From: Epiperipatus broadwayi | Taxonomy: Eukaryota; Onychophora; Udeonychophora; Euonychophora; Peripatidae | Assembly: GCA_028023455.1 (NCBI GenBank) | Contig: JAQFVV010001033.1 | Coordinates: 1 to 64,000, forward strand | Reading direction: 5' to 3' | Length of the DNA stretch: 64,000 bases | The notes under the pieces: model-generated | Databases searched by the model: none | The model's input: only the letters and a program-made list of their open reading frames with translations | What the model was told of the DNA's origin: nothing | Shown: positions 1-13,300 of the stretch, piece after piece | Position numbering within the stretch: the stretch's first letter is position 1 | Layout of the letters: the number at the start of each line of letters is the position of its first letter | Program-made: the position numbers and the translations under genes

Positions 1-2
1 TT

Positions 3-1158
3 CTGGTCAGATTTGATGTCGTGTCTTTGTTTACAAACATTCCAATTGATGGAGCTTTAAATATAATCTCACAATGTTGCAATTTACCAGATCATATTGT
101 TGCTTTGATTAAACATTGTCTCTTGAGTACATATTTTGTATTCAATGGACAACATTACAGACACGTTTTTAGTACTCCTATGGGCTCACCTATCTCAGGA
201 GTAATAGGTGATTTATTCATGGAAAATATAGAAATGCGTGATTTAGAATCATCAACTTTCAAACCTCTCACTTGGCTCAGATACATAGATGACAGTTTTG
301 TCATATGGCAACATGGAAAAAATAAATTAGACGATTTTTTCTTACATTTAAATAATATGCATCCTCATACTAAATTTACAATGGAGACAGAGACTGATGG
401 AAAACTCCCTTTTCTTGATGTTCTAGTCACTAGAATACCAAATAGTTTATCTTTTTCGATTTACAGAAAGAATACAAACACAGATATTTACACTTCCATT
501 CTCATCATCACCCAACTCAGATAGTTTCTGAAGCCAAAACTTTTTTAAATAGAGCAATTAATCTGTCAGACAATTCACATCTGAGAGAAGAAATAAATCA
601 TATTAATAGTGTTTTATTAGCAAATAGTTATGATTATAAATTTATAAAAAAGCATTATTTCAAGCCCAAAATGGACAAAATAGGAAACAAAAAGATGATA
701 AATCAGCTATTAGGATTTGTGTTCTATATGTAAAAGGAACTATAGACAGTATTGGGCATATATTAAAATGCTATAATATAGATACAACATTTTCTACTTA
801 TCAAAATATTAGCAATATAATAACCGAGCCTAAGGATTCAATCCCTCTTGAATCTCATGGTGTTTATCAAATCTCATGTAAAAATTGTAAAGCTTCTTAC
901 ATAGGTATGAGTGATCGTCACATCAGTCTTAGGAGAGATGAGCATGCTAATGCAGTTAAACAACACTCATCATCAGCAGCACTCTCACTCCATACTATAG
1001 ATTCAGCTCATAAAATTGATTTTTCTATTACCAGGATCATATCCAGATGTGACAATCTCTACCAGTGTAATATTATAGAAGTCATTGAAATACTTAAAAG
1101 GCCAGATTGTATCAATAAGCGAGATGATACATGTAAACTTCCTCCTATTTGGAAATAA
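3..1158 (+). pseudogene. Penelope-like element RT + GIY-YIG endonuclease, frameshifted, 5' cut by window
   Basis: Reverse transcriptase and endonuclease of a PLE retroelement, which copies its RNA into the chromosome at an endonuclease nick. The frame is open from base 3. RT motif A is seen as RFDVVSLFTNIPI (catalytic Asp at 15-17), motif B as PMGSPISG (~178-201) and motif C as RYIDDSFVIW (~280-310). At about 500 the coding sense moves to another frame (PTQIVSEAKTFLNRAI and on), and again at about 720, so at least two frameshifts are present. The endonuclease follows: GVYQISC, then a Cys pair, SYIG, an Arg/His helix, and a Glu in IIEVIEILK, ending at 1158. The N-terminal part lies outside the window. 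Dead copy; the family call is secure from RT plus GIY-YIG in this order. Confidence 0.9.
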
Positions 1159-1342
1159 TTTTTTAAAAAACATTTTTAAATTTAACATTTTTGCTACTGG
1201 TGAAACTTTAACATTTGTTTAAATCATTGATTATAGCGCCTCTACAACCGTCTTTCTACCTTTTATCACCCAGTGGATGACTTGTGTGACCAAGTCAAAA
1301 CATTGGAATATCATTATTTAAAATTTTTAACAGGTGAACCAG

Positions 1343-1344
<2 letters not shown>
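1159..1344. other. PLE 3' tail and non-coding sequence
   Basis: Short non-coding stretch between the endonuclease stop and a microsatellite, probably the 3' untranslated end of the broken PLE. I see no CTGANGA-type hairpin here, unlike the other PLE ends in the window. Confidence 0.4.

Positions 1345-1440
<96 letters not shown>
1344..1440. repeat. (TA)n with (TG)n blocks
   Basis: Alternating TA runs interrupted by GTGTG and ending in about ten TG units. Open frames crossing it (YIYIYI, VCVCVC) are repeat artefacts. Confidence 0.97.
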
Positions 1441-1441
<1 letters not shown>

Positions 1442-3615
1442 ACTTTCTGGCTTGGTAACAGAAGTAGTCATTGTAGTAGTGTAGTAGTATATCAGATATT
1501 ATCTAATATAATCCTCTTTAAAAAAAATGAAATAACGTGAAATTTTTTAAAGAAAATTATTTTGACTTAAAACTGTAATCAAAAGTAAGTGTAGATATAA
1601 TTAAAAGATTTCTCAAATGTTTAGTGTCTTGTTTTGGGGTATAATCAATAATAGAATAGGGGGTGGCTTGTTATATGTAGAGTCAGTTCAGTTTAGGTTG
1701 TTGCTTACTTGTTTTATTTGCTCATAAAGCAGTACTCTGTTTTGTTAGAATGATTTTCTAGTCCATGATTTGTACATTTTAAATTTATAGCATAAACAGT
1801 AAAATATGTTTTGCTCATCATCATTCACATTGTCATTTCAGTTATATCAGTGTAATACCTATAGTATATTACTACTGAATATTCATGCATTATCCAACTT
1901 CATTTTTATTCACATGTTTCATTAAGTCATTAAATATCCCACATCACATTCAAATATTTAATTGTATCAATAACAGTATTTAAAATCTAGCTTAATTACA
2001 TTTTAAATAAATCAATAAATTATGGACAGGTGAATTATATAATGACAAATACTGTAAAATATTTTATTTATTAAAACAATTGTCATCAATTTTATTCTAC
2101 TGCTTTAAATAACATTTAATTATTAGTTCAATATTTTTTTTTATTTATTTAAAAGACGAAATAATTTTTTTTTCCATCTCTATTTTTTTTTACTGTCTAA
2201 AGTTTTTGCATAATTAAGTAAGTTTGCCAGTGGGAGGAGCGATTGGTGATTTTTTTTGTGGTGATGTAATGTGACATTATCGTAAACAATTGGAAAAGAA
2301 CAATATGATGTAATGATTATTAAAATGTTTATAAAAGGAATACTTATTACTTTTAAAAAGGGCAGTCTACTATTACTTTTGAAGAGATCAATGAATTATT
2401 ACTTCAGTCAGTCAGAGTCAATTATTATAACTTTTACGAGGGTAGTTATAGCTAACCAAAGACAGCTATAACTAAGTTATTTAGCAAGGTTTAATAGTGA
2501 AATTATTTTTCCTCTTCCAGAGTTCAAGTTAAAAATTTAATTATATTATTTTGTTTGCAAAATGTGCACTTAAAAAACACTAAGAGATACATCAATTTTG
2601 CTCCAGCTGATCATTTAAATTGTCCCAACATTATGCTAAAGTATATGTAAGTGTTATATTCTATTATTCAAGATAAATTATTATTTAAGAAATGAGAATG
2701 CTTAATAGGACTGTAAAATTGTTTTATTTAAATTCAAAATTAACAGGGAAGGATAAAAGAATATTTGTTTATTTTATAACAATTAAGTTTTTAAGCTTTA
2801 ATTATACTATGAAGGGAACAAATGCCACGTGCTTCATTTATGTGGAGGAAAGATGTGAACTGTCATTGAACATTGTCAGAACTTTAATGTACAAATTTCA
2901 TGTTAAATATAAAAGAAAACTCAAAATTTAAAATATACACAAGGAATATGTAATTTTATTGTCATATGTCTTAGAATAGCAGCATAATTATTTATATTTT
3001 TACCTTTGGAAAAGAAAGATATAAGATTAAATATGTCATTAAATGTACTTTAATAATTATTTGTTCTTCTAGACTAGTAGGATAAACGAAATTATAAATG
3101 GATAAAGTTATGTGACATTGCTGTATTAATATTACCAATGAGTTTATCTAAATAAATATTATTAATTGAATAACTACGTATATTTCTAAATGGCTTTATG
3201 ATTGTGAAATTAAATGTTAAGTATATCCTAGGAATAAAATACAAACTTCTATTTTACTTGCCTCATGAAATATATTGTTTAATTAAGGAAATTCATTGTT
3301 TACAACGTCAATAGAAATTCATTAGTTGATAACTAAAACATTGAATATGCTCATATGGATTTAACAAAGAAAAATAATATTCTGTTGTTTTCTCCTGCAG
3401 GAATTTTTCCATTTTGTGTTAATATTTGTCTTGTGCAGTATAATTATTTTCCTTATCTATTTGAAAACATGACAAGGAAAGTCATGTAAAAACTTTTGTA
3501 AACTTTCGTTTCATTTCGTTTGGAAAGTAAAAAAAAAGAGAACTTTATTTTATGTAATGGTGTTTTAGATAGATAGTTAAGGAATGTTTTATTATTTTAA
3601 ATATGTTTATTATAT

Positions 3616-3651
<36 letters not shown>

Positions 3652-6600
3652 TTTTCTCCAAGAACGTCTCAAATAGCATAATAGAAAAATACATTATGCT
3701 GGTAATTTTATTTTTATTATTGTTATTATTTTAATAAGATAAGTTTGGTCGTGCATGTGTTAATGATCCACGCACATAATAAACGAATGGAAGAGTCTAT
3801 TCAAAAGGGTGAATAATTATTTTTTTTAAAAAGGAGTTCATTATATCAAATCTTACCGAATATATTTCTTTTTATAAATTAGAAAATAATTATTTTCAAT
3901 AGTTATTTTATCTATAACATACGATATTATTCCTTATTTAGGATCAATTTAACTACAGATTTGTGCCAATATTAATGTATTATATTATAAAAAAAATTAT
4001 TCGTCGTGTTTTGTCCATAGTAATTAGTATTTTATTCTCCATTTGTTCTTTGAACATTATCAAATCTGAAACATTGTCAGATATGAGATATTTATTCTTT
4101 ATTAATTCTAGCAGTAATAATTAATATTTTAACAATAATTCTTTGCTTACTGCGATTTTAAATGGTCGGTATATCACATGCTTATACGTGTGTGTGTCTA
4201 TTATTAAACTTATTTATAATTATATGTAATTGCCAGTGAAAATGATTTTAAATCAATCGGATTTGGAAGGAAAAGAGGATCAATCATTTGAAGAATTAGA
4301 AAGTTGTTTAAGAGAGAATTATTATTTCTTTGTTATGACTGAATGAAAAGTATTTTGTGGCTATATGCTATAAAGTTTACAATGTTTATAATATTTTATG
4401 GGATTGAATCAGTGTATTTGTTAGTTGAATATTTAATATGGGTAGTTTTCTCAGTGCAGTATAGTGTAGTGTATGGAATTGAATATTCCTTTTCTTATCC
4501 ATGTATTGGAGTATTTTGATAGGAGTGGATTGAATCCTCCTTTTATATTTGATATATTGATTTAAAAGTGTATGACACGAGAGATGTTTTCTCCCTGATT
4601 TTCATGTGGGGATGAGTTATTCCACCAATTATTTAGTCTTAAAGATAGACTTGGAAGTTATTGTTATATTACCTGTTTTGAATTATATAAATCTGTTATT
4701 CCATGTGTGTATTGGATGTTTTTCAGCTTATGCTATAGCCTAGTGTTTGATGGTTTATGATAAAAAGGAAGAATAAAAGGAAAGTATAGTATCTTATAAA
4801 ACAGCTGTATTGTAGTTGATAAATAAAGATTGATTGATCTTCACTTGTAACCGTATTATGATTATATTGAAATATCATAAGCAAACCGATTAGATTGATT
4901 AACATTATCTATTTATTTTTTTTGACACACAGCATAATACAGATTCATGCACAAATTGTTAATTTTAATATTAAAAAAGTCATTATTAATGTAGAACTTT
5001 ACTTATCATGTTAAAACATTTTGTAGTAATCATTTAAGCTTCATCTCATTGATTTTTACCATTTAATCATAATTTGCATAAATAATTAAGCAAAGATAGG
5101 ACATTAGTTAATGAATACAAAGATTTACTTTATTTTGGCAAAGCAGAACCTAATTATTCAATAGAATACTTTACTTCAAAACTACAAAGGAAAATACATT
5201 TAATTAATAGAAGCATTTATTTTCTTTGGTAAGATGGTCTAATATTATTCTTAGTTTAAATCCCCTTATTTTAATTTTATTTAAGATATTTAAAAAGTAA
5301 CAATGCAAAATCTTCATTTTTTCAGTAATCAGAATATTAATCTATGTTGTTGTTATAAACTTTTAGTAATAAATGAATGATATTCAGCAAAAGGCTGAAT
5401 AAAAGATACTTTAGTAATCAGTTACTAAAAGTGTAAAGTCATATTTATTTTGTTTTTATTTTTGTATAAGTCTATCAGAAACCACTGATAGCTAAAGAGA
5501 CATTTCTTTATAGTAAATAATAGGGACTTATTTAGTTCATTTAATGTTTCAAATAAAATGTTTACCAATCTAACAAAATGCTCGGATGAAAATATATAGT
5601 AGATGTAAAAGTTAATGAATCATGTTGTATTATATCTTCTTGTATAATCTGTACTTAGTAATATTAAATCCCTTTGGAATTTGTGTTCATAACAATAAAA
5701 AAAAGTAGATGTTGATTTAACTATTTTTTATTTGATTAATAAATATTTTGTTATCTAAATTTGTATTTGGAGTTTCTTCTGTAACATTCATTCGTGTTTC
5801 ACACTTCCACACATGCTTATACATTTATTTTATTTAATGTAACATAATTGTATTCTATTTAATTATAATAAATCTCAAGATATGATGATGTTGATGTCCT
5901 TGATTCAAACACTATATGAGATGCCAATTACCTACTGATCATTTTAAAAGGGTTTTGTTATTTAATTTTTTGTTTAGATGATGAATTGAAATCAAAATGT
6001 GCCCGGTTTCTTTCATTATCTAACTGCAAGTATCTAATTAGGGTATTGTTTGGTTTATAATATTGTTTTCATAATGTTAAATAATAATTTGAAGTATAGA
6101 AATGTTAGATCAAGCCATACCATAAGTTAATTCCCTGAGATCTTCAATTTTATTTAGATTAGATAATAAATTCATTTAGCTAGATTAGATTAGTGAGTAG
6201 TTAAAATTTAGTAGTGATAGGTTTAGTTTGAGTTTAGATTTAGTGATTATACATTACAATTTCTGAAATATTATTTTTTTAATTTTATTTTAGTTATTAG
6301 TTTAATTGTATAATATGATAGAGGTTGTTCAATGCATATGGATGATGGGAGGATGTGAAGTAGAGAGTATTATTAGTTACTTTTAGCTGGTAGAATTTTA
6401 CCAATTTAATTTTGTCTAGGATAGAACTTAATAGATGTTTATTTTTATTAGTAAGAATATTTTCTCCTACATCTAATGTACATTGTACACCTCATACACC
6501 TCTGTATCCCTCAACTGAGTTAGTTTTAGGAGAAAGCTTTAATTAAGAGCCTCATGAATAGATTTAGGTAAAGTTAAATAAATATTTTATTCTATGATCC

Positions 6601-8420
6601 ATAGAATTGGCACCCCCAGGTAATTGTTAGTGTTGGTGATAGGTGTGAGGGGTTACAATATATATATCACTTGATGGTAATTTTTATAAAACCATTATGT
6701 TGACTTTCTTATATATGCTTTCTTCTGAATTGAATATGAAATATAATCAATTTTATAGACAACTTTATGTTTAAATAATACTATATATATATATGATAAT
6801 TAGTTTTGATTTAAAATAATATTTACCACTTTGCTATGTCAGGTTTTAGTTATGGTGGATTTTTGTCAAAGCATAATTAAAGTATATATTAGCAAATATA
6901 TTAGCATACCGACATACAGATAAATGTAAATAAAAGTATGATAAATTTCAATTGGTATTAGCCTTGAATTGCAAGTTCTGCAATGACTAATATTATGGAG
7001 ATATATGTGCAAACTTAAAATGGAGAATCACTCAGTATGCTCTTTTATATAACAGAGCTAAATGCAATAGCATTTATAACTCAGTATATTGTAGACCTTG
7101 ATAAAACACTGGTGATTTCTTTAAACCTGATAATGCTTAATTCATTGCATGGAAAATAATGGTACTTGTGTACTATCCCTGCAACAGAGTGGAGATAGGA
7201 GATCCTTTCACATACATGATAAATGAGTAATTTTGTGACCATCAAATAAATCCTGTGATTTGAGTATTATTTATCGATGAAAAACGCATTTTTAAATGTG
7301 AGCATCGAATAAAACCTGCAATTTCATACTAAATGATATCCAAAATGTTAAAAATTGTCATAAAACTGCTGCAATTTTACACTTATTTATTTCACTATTG
7401 AATGACTTTGTTGATTTTGTTGTTTTCATTATTTTTTATTGGTTTATCAAAAACAATTTGTCTTTAATATCGATATAAAACACTTTTCCACCTGCATGAA
7501 AAATGAGAGAGGGGGTGAGAGGAGATATAGATAAATAAGTTTAAAATATGAAAGAAAATTATGAACAAATAATGACTAGTGATGTTTTAAAATATACTGA
7601 ATAAAATGTATTCTCAGCCCAACTGTTCCAGAATGCATTTTTACAATTCAAAAGTTAGAGTCTTAAAGAATCATTTTTACCAAACTCGTAAACAACACCC
7701 ATGTTCCCTTATTTATGTCAATTCCTCTGTCAGACAAAAAGTGGTCAATGAATTGATATTAGTAAAAGAAAATGTGCACAGTTTTCTGGTTGATTAAAAT
7801 TATTATTTAAGAATCTGATTTACAAATCATAGAATCAACTTTCTTGATATGTAAATAAATTTTATGCTACAAGTTTACTGTTAATCAGTATTTCCAGATT
7901 TATGAAAAAGATTAGAAAAGAATTTTTATTTAGAAATCAGGTATAAGAAGTAGGCAACATGATGACACTCAACAGTAGTAATAGTTCTCTTCTGGCAACC
8001 CAATTTACGCAGGCTCTACATTATTAAGATAGACATGTGTGTGTGTATATTTTCAAGACAAAATGCTAAAAACATGAAGTTTACATATTTTTAAATATGA
8101 ATCTCCTTTACATAAATGCATTAATATATGTATTGCACAGTAATAAAAATGCTTTTTTCCTATAAAAATGAGCTTTTGCATTAAAAAAATTGTGATTAAC
8201 AGATACATTATTTGAAAGTTTGTCTAACAGGAATGGTTAATTTCTTCAGTAATAAAAGCCATTTATAATACACTTCTTTCATTTATGAAATTAATTTTGG
8301 GTTGCAAGCCATCAAGTGTTGGAATAATTAGCAATTCCTTTGACAGGTATGATTTAAAAGCTCAAAATGTAAAGTTTTAAAATATCTATTTTTTTACTTC
8401 TCTTTAATCTCCCCTAGTTT
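1441..8420. other. AT-rich non-coding region, nothing assignable
   Basis: No coding region, RNA gene or clear transposon recognised on either strand. It holds an (ATT)n microsatellite at about 3616-3650 and short homopolymer runs. Short open frames (for example 2692-2931 and 7606-7797) have no family resemblance and the length expected by chance. Around 6540-6660 an ATAGAA-TTGGCACCC stretch resembles the end of an LTR plus a tRNA primer site (see findings), but no element could be delimited. Confidence 0.5.
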
Positions 8421-9535
8421 GTGTGTGTGTGTGTGGGGGGGGGGTGAGTCGATCATATAGTGATGATGTTTTTGTTTGTGGTCCTAAAGACATTATTTAG
8501 GTTCTTTTATATAATCTGAATAATTTAAACAATTTGAAATGGACTATTGAGAATGAACAAAATGGAAAAATAAAATATTTGGATTTACAAATATTTAGAG
8601 ATGCTACTAATTTAAATTATAAATTAATTTTTAAACCCATTGAAAAAAGAGGATATATTCATTTTAAATCACACGTTCCAATGATGCATAAAATGGCACG
8701 TCTGAAATCGTTTTTGCATCACAATGATAAATTATGTAAATATAAGAATATAAAATTTTAAATATTGTACTCTTTGCTAATGAACTTTTAATAAAAACCG
8801 AATCTTGCATACAGTAAATTCATATACTAATAAAAAGAGAATTTGCAGTGTTACTTTAGATAATAAAAATGAATATCTATGCCGTTTATAAATAACATGC
8901 AATCTAAATTAATTAAAAAATATAAATATGCTACTTTTTTCGCATTAAATAGTGAAGCTGCAATTATATTATAATTTGTAATATGTCAGCTTAGAAAAAA
9001 AAAATATTAATTAAAAATATATTTAAAGAAGAGTATAATATTTCATTTTGTGTTCCTCCAAATGCTAATCGATTGATTAATAATTCTAAAAGTATAATTC
9101 CTAAATTGCAAAGAAGTAATATAATTTATCAAATTTCATGTGGATGTCAGAAATTATATATCAGTGAATCAAAATGTTCTGTGGAAAAACGATTATATTA
9201 TTGAATTAAAAATAATGTAAATAGGCAATTTAATGCAGCTTCAGTATTCTTTGACCATAAAAAAACTTGTAATTATGGGTTTACATTTAATAGTAATGAA
9301 ATAAAAATATTAATGGAAGAAAGAAATCATAAAAAGACAAAAATTAAAGAGGCAATTTTAATTGATAAATATAAAAATGATGTTATTAATAGGCAAATTG
9401 CAAGTACGGCCATACACAGCTTATGGAAATATACGCAACACTAAGTTCAAAAAAATTTGAAATTTAGTTAAAGCTGACGAGGATTACTACATAGTGAAAG
9501 CGCTACAAAAGAATTTAAACTATCATAGTGTATTA
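8421..9535 (+). pseudogene. Penelope-like element relic, family X (RT thumb + GIY-YIG 3' half)
   Basis: 5'-truncated and decayed PLE. At 8534-8761 the frame carries KYLDLQIFRD, typical of the RT palm/thumb junction, followed by a His/Lys-rich thumb. From about 9040 another frame carries endonuclease text: IIYQISCGC, KLYISE (degenerate YIG), VEKRLYY with a stop, SVFFDHKKTCNYGF, and ILMEERNHKK with the presumed catalytic Glu, ending HSLWKYTQH near 9440. Several frameshifts and stops make it non-functional. The same 3' end recurs at 15.8-16.1 kb and 48.9-49.1 kb, which defines this as one family. It follows a GT/G run (8417-8446) and ends at a (TA)n(TG)n tract. Confidence 0.85.
9474..9505 (+). 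ncRNA. Hammerhead-like core at PLE family X 3' end
   Basis: CTGACGAG, a short partly decayed hairpin, then GAAAGCGCTAC just after the endonuclease stop. This order (CUGANGA, stem II, GAAA, palindromic AGCGCU) matches the hammerhead core described from PLE termini. Stem II is weak in this copy and stem I pairing is not convincing, so it is likely inactive. Confidence 0.45.
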
Positions 9536-9538
9536 ACC

Positions 9539-9568
9539 GTTTATATATATATATATATATGTGTGTGT
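9539..9568. repeat. (TA)n(TG)n microsatellite
   Basis: About nine TA then four TG units marking the downstream edge of the PLE relic. Confidence 0.95.
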
Positions 9569-10682
9569 ACCTGAGGTGATGGTAGAATATTTTTAAAAAA
9601 ATGATTTAATATAAAATATAAGTAAGTTAAGATATTGAAAAATAAAGATGTTAATTAATGGTAATATCCCCCAGAAATATAAGGATTATTATATATTCAA
9701 AGAGTATGAAACCAAAAAATCTCTGTCAGATCAGCCCAGTTAATGAGATCTGATCAGTTAACTGTTTAGTGCAACAAAATATAATTAACCACACATGGAC
9801 CAGGATTATCAATAACTGATAAGTCATCCATCAATATCATTTATGGGAATATCATTGTCAAAATAAATCAAAATAAAAACTACATTAAATCTGGTGATTA
9901 GATTTGGACAATACAAAATATAAATTGACAGTCAGTTTGGTGATGGGATTTGAAATGGATGGATCTTCTTTAGACCAGACCAACTTTTAACCTTTATAAG
10001 GTTGGACAATTGTTGAACAATTACTATGATGCAGCATCTTAAGTGTTCATTCATCAGAATTCATAATAACCTATAATAGTACAACTGAGATATTAAAACA
10101 TGTTGATCATCATCAATGATCTGGCCACTCAGTACCATTAGTGTAATGGCCATTATGAAATTAATTGCTAATAAGATTAAAGTAAAATAAAATGTAGTGC
10201 ATGGGATTTAAAGAATATACTTTAGTGTCAACCAGGATATTTCAATTATCATAATCATCATCATCATTTGGATACACATAAGCATGAATATGCATCTGTA
10301 TTTATACATCAGCCATTATACATGAATCTAGATCAGAAGAACACAAGCTTTATAATTGTTATGGTGACCAAAATATGATGCAATATAATTTTTAACAACT
10401 GCGTTCAATTTTATTCACGATATAGTAGAAATGTATACAAGCATTAATTAAAAAATAGATATTTTATGCAAGTTTTAATTTAAAAGATTTCAAAAATAAA
10501 CTATGATTGCTTTTAAATTCAAAATCAGAATTCAATAAAAATATTTATTAGACCATTTTAAATGTTTAATTTGTAATAAAATTTTATTTTAAATTCAGAG
10601 TTATTTAACCAACTACAGTTATTATTATTCCTAGTAAATGTAGAAAAATATCTACAAAAAATTATGCCTATGTAAAATAAAT
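9569..10682. other. Non-coding, no assignable feature
   Basis: AT-rich sequence of somewhat higher complexity. No open frame of note. A small hairpin lies near 9990-10020 (ACCTTTATAAGGTT). No family recognised. Confidence 0.4.
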
Positions 10683-11760
10683 AAAATGTCTGTTAATTAA
10701 AACAAAATTGTAATTGTAATTGAAATAATAAATTTAACGGTTGACAAACAATTACAAACAATCCTTAAATCTGCAGAAATACTTTAGGTTAATCTCTTAA
10801 ACCTGCCTCAACTGCCATTAAATTAAAAAAAACACAAAGCAGAAGAAAATGTCATCAATTCACATCCCATGAATCTTGTATTTTAATGTTAGCAGCTTAA
10901 GATGGCAAGTTTAAGATCTTTTTTGTTTTGGAATGAAAAATTATGTTGTTACCAAAGTGATAAACTGAAAAATATTGAGATATTTGCCAAGGAATTGCTT
11001 GATGTTGGTTATAAAATGGAACAAATAAACAATACTTTATGTCAATTTTAAAAAATGTATAATGATTTGAAGGAAATGAAGATGAATAGTAAACAATGGA
11101 TATCTATTCCATTTATTTCAAATCCACAAGTGAAATTTTTTAAGGATTTATATAAGAATGTGTTTAATGTTTCATTCTACATTCCAAACAATATTAATAA
11201 ATTAGTCAAGAATTTTAAGGATGTCATACTTGTCAAGCAGAAAAGTAATGTCATATATCATTTTTTGTGATTGTATGCTATCATATATAGGCTAATTTAG
11301 GTGTAGTATTGAGAAGAGATAAGCATGGCTTGTTATATAAGTATGTAAAAAATAAAAATAATGGTGATTTAATATCTTCTTCAGTTTTCTTTGATCATGA
11401 AAAAACATGTAAATATAAATTTAAATTTGATTTTAAAAATGTGAAAATTCTTCATGAAGAGAGAAATCATAATAAAAAAAAATTAAGGAGGCAATTTTTA
11501 TAAACAGGAATAAAATGCATTTAATAAATTGACAAGCTGCTAACATTAAAACAGGAGATTCATGGAATTTAAATTGATGACATTTTCTTCCACTTTGTTT
11601 TTTTTTTTTTTAAATTTAATGGCAGTTGACAATTAACTGAAAGTACTTCTGCAGATTTAAGGAATGTGTATAATAGTTTGTAAACCATTAAATTGATTTA
11701 ACCGTTAAATTTATTATTTCAATTATAATTATAATTTTGTTTTTAATTAACGGACATTTT
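10683..11760 (+). mobile_element. Decayed PLE fragment bounded by ~145-bp inverted repeats
   Basis: The left arm (10683-10825, starting AAAATGTCTGTTAATTAA) and right arm (11612-11760, ending TTAATTAACGGACATTTT) are inverted copies of each other with several substitutions. Between them lie two short frames with PLE endonuclease-side text: FISNPQVKFFKDLYKNVF (11055-11270) and GLLYKYVKNK...SSVFFDHEKTCKYKF...ILHEERNHNKK (11309-11503), the latter close to family X at 9.2 kb. Both are broken. PLEs are known to carry terminal repeats in direct or inverted orientation. The same inverted-repeat pair without an interior recurs at 54.2-54.5 kb. Confidence 0.75.
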
Positions 11761-11776
11761 ATATATATATATATAT
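11761..11776. repeat. (TA)n at satellite edge
   Basis: Eight TA units separate the PLE relic from the satellite array. Confidence 0.9.
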
Positions 11777-13263
11777 GAAAAGAAAGTTACTGTTAACACT
11801 AACTGAAATAATTATAGAAAATATACAAACCATTATACAATTACAAATATCCAGTAACGCCCTCTGTTTAAAGATCTATATCTCAATAATAGCAAACCTT
11901 AAAATGATACCGATACCACTTTAAGGTTGTATGCTAAACGATGTTAAATATTGAAATACAGACCTACTAAACACAGACAGAAATTTTAAATAACAAACGA
12001 TCTTAAATTTTTGCTAATAAACTAACAAGTTTACAAAGTTATTAAAGACAAACTAAACATTAGATTTTAATCTTTAAATTCCTCCCAAACTATAAATGAA
12101 AAGAAAGTTACTGTTAACACTAACTGAAATAATTATAGAAAATATACAAACCATTATACAATTACAAATATCCAGTAACGCCCTCTGTTTAAAGATCTAT
12201 ATCTCAATAATAGCAAACCTTAAAATGATACCGATACCACTTTAAGGTTGTATGCTAAACGATGTTAAATATTGAAATACAGACCTACTCAAACACAGAG
12301 CATGAAATTTTAAATAAGCAAACGATCTTAAATTTTTTTTCATTTATAGTTTGGGAGGAATTTAAAGATTAAAATCTAATGTTTAGTTTGTCTTTAATAA
12401 CTTTGTAAACGTGTTAGTTTATTAGCAAAAATTTAAGATCGTTTGCTTATTTAAAATTTCATGCTCTGTGTTTGAGTAGGTCTGTATTTCAATATTTAAC
12501 ATCGTTTAGCATACAACCTTAAAGTGGTATCGGTATCATTTTAAGGTTTGCTATTATTGAGATATAGATCTTTAAACAGAGGCTTACTGGATATTTGTAA
12601 TTGTATAATGGTTTGTATATTTTCTATAATTATTTCGTAGTGTTAACAGTAACTTTCTTTTCATTTATAGTTTGGGAGGAATTTAAAGATTAAAATCTAA
12701 TGTTTAGTTTGTCTTTAATAACTTTGTAAACTTGTTAGTTTATTAGCAAAAATTTAAGATCGTTTGCTTATTTAAAATTTCATGCTCTGTGTTTGAGTAG
12801 GTCTGTATTTCAATATTTAACATCGTTTAGCATACAACCTTAAAGTGGTATCGGTATCATTTTAAGGTTTGCTATTATTGAGATATAGATCTTTAAACAG
12901 AGGGCGTTACTGGATATTTGTAATTGTATAATGGTTTGTATATTTTCTATAATTATTTCAGTTAGTGTTAACAGTAACTTTCTTTTCATTTATAGTTTGG
13001 GAGGAATTTAAAGATTAAAATCTAATGTTTAGTTTGTCTTTAATAACTTTGTAAACTTGTTAGTTTATTAGCAAAAATTTAAGATCGTTTGCTTATTTAA
13101 AATTTCATGCTCTGTGTTTGAGTAGGTCTGTATTTCAATATTTAACATCGTTTAGCATACAACCTTAAAGTGGTATCGGTATCATTTTAAGGTTTGCTAT
13201 TATTGAGATATAGATCTTTAAACAGAGGGCGTTACTGGATATTTGTAATTGTATAATGGTTTG

Positions 13264-13267
<4 letters not shown>
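11777..13267. repeat. ~322-bp satellite array with internal orientation switch
   Basis: Five monomers. Two (11777-12094 and a truncated one to about 12335) read in one orientation. Three (about 12338-12660, 12661-12982 and 12983-13267) read in the opposite orientation. A landmark is TTTGGGAGGAATTTAAAG in the right-hand copies and its complement on the left. Copies are nearly identical, so the amplification is recent. The turn point falls within a T-run at about 12335-12342. Both outer edges are (TA)n tracts. No coding frame is shared by the copies. Confidence 0.95.

Positions 13268-13297
<30 letters not shown>
13268..13297. repeat. (TA)n at satellite edge
   Basis: TA run directly abutting the last, truncated satellite monomer. 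Confidence 0.95.

Positions 13298-13300
<3 letters not shown>

Noticed and set aside
1273-1540. Open frames of YIYIYI/VCVCVC text
   Set aside because: They are translations of TA and TG microsatellites; the same holds for frames at 14149-14343, 27946-28149, 45943-46230, 59050-59235 and 61999-62244.
3400-3416. TTTTCTCCTGCAG acceptor-like site
   Set aside because: No donor giving a Thr/Ser-rich or otherwise sensible exon in phase.
11777-13267. CRISPR-like array
   Set aside because: Monomers are long, adjoining and nearly identical throughout with no unique spacers; this is satellite DNA in a eukaryote.
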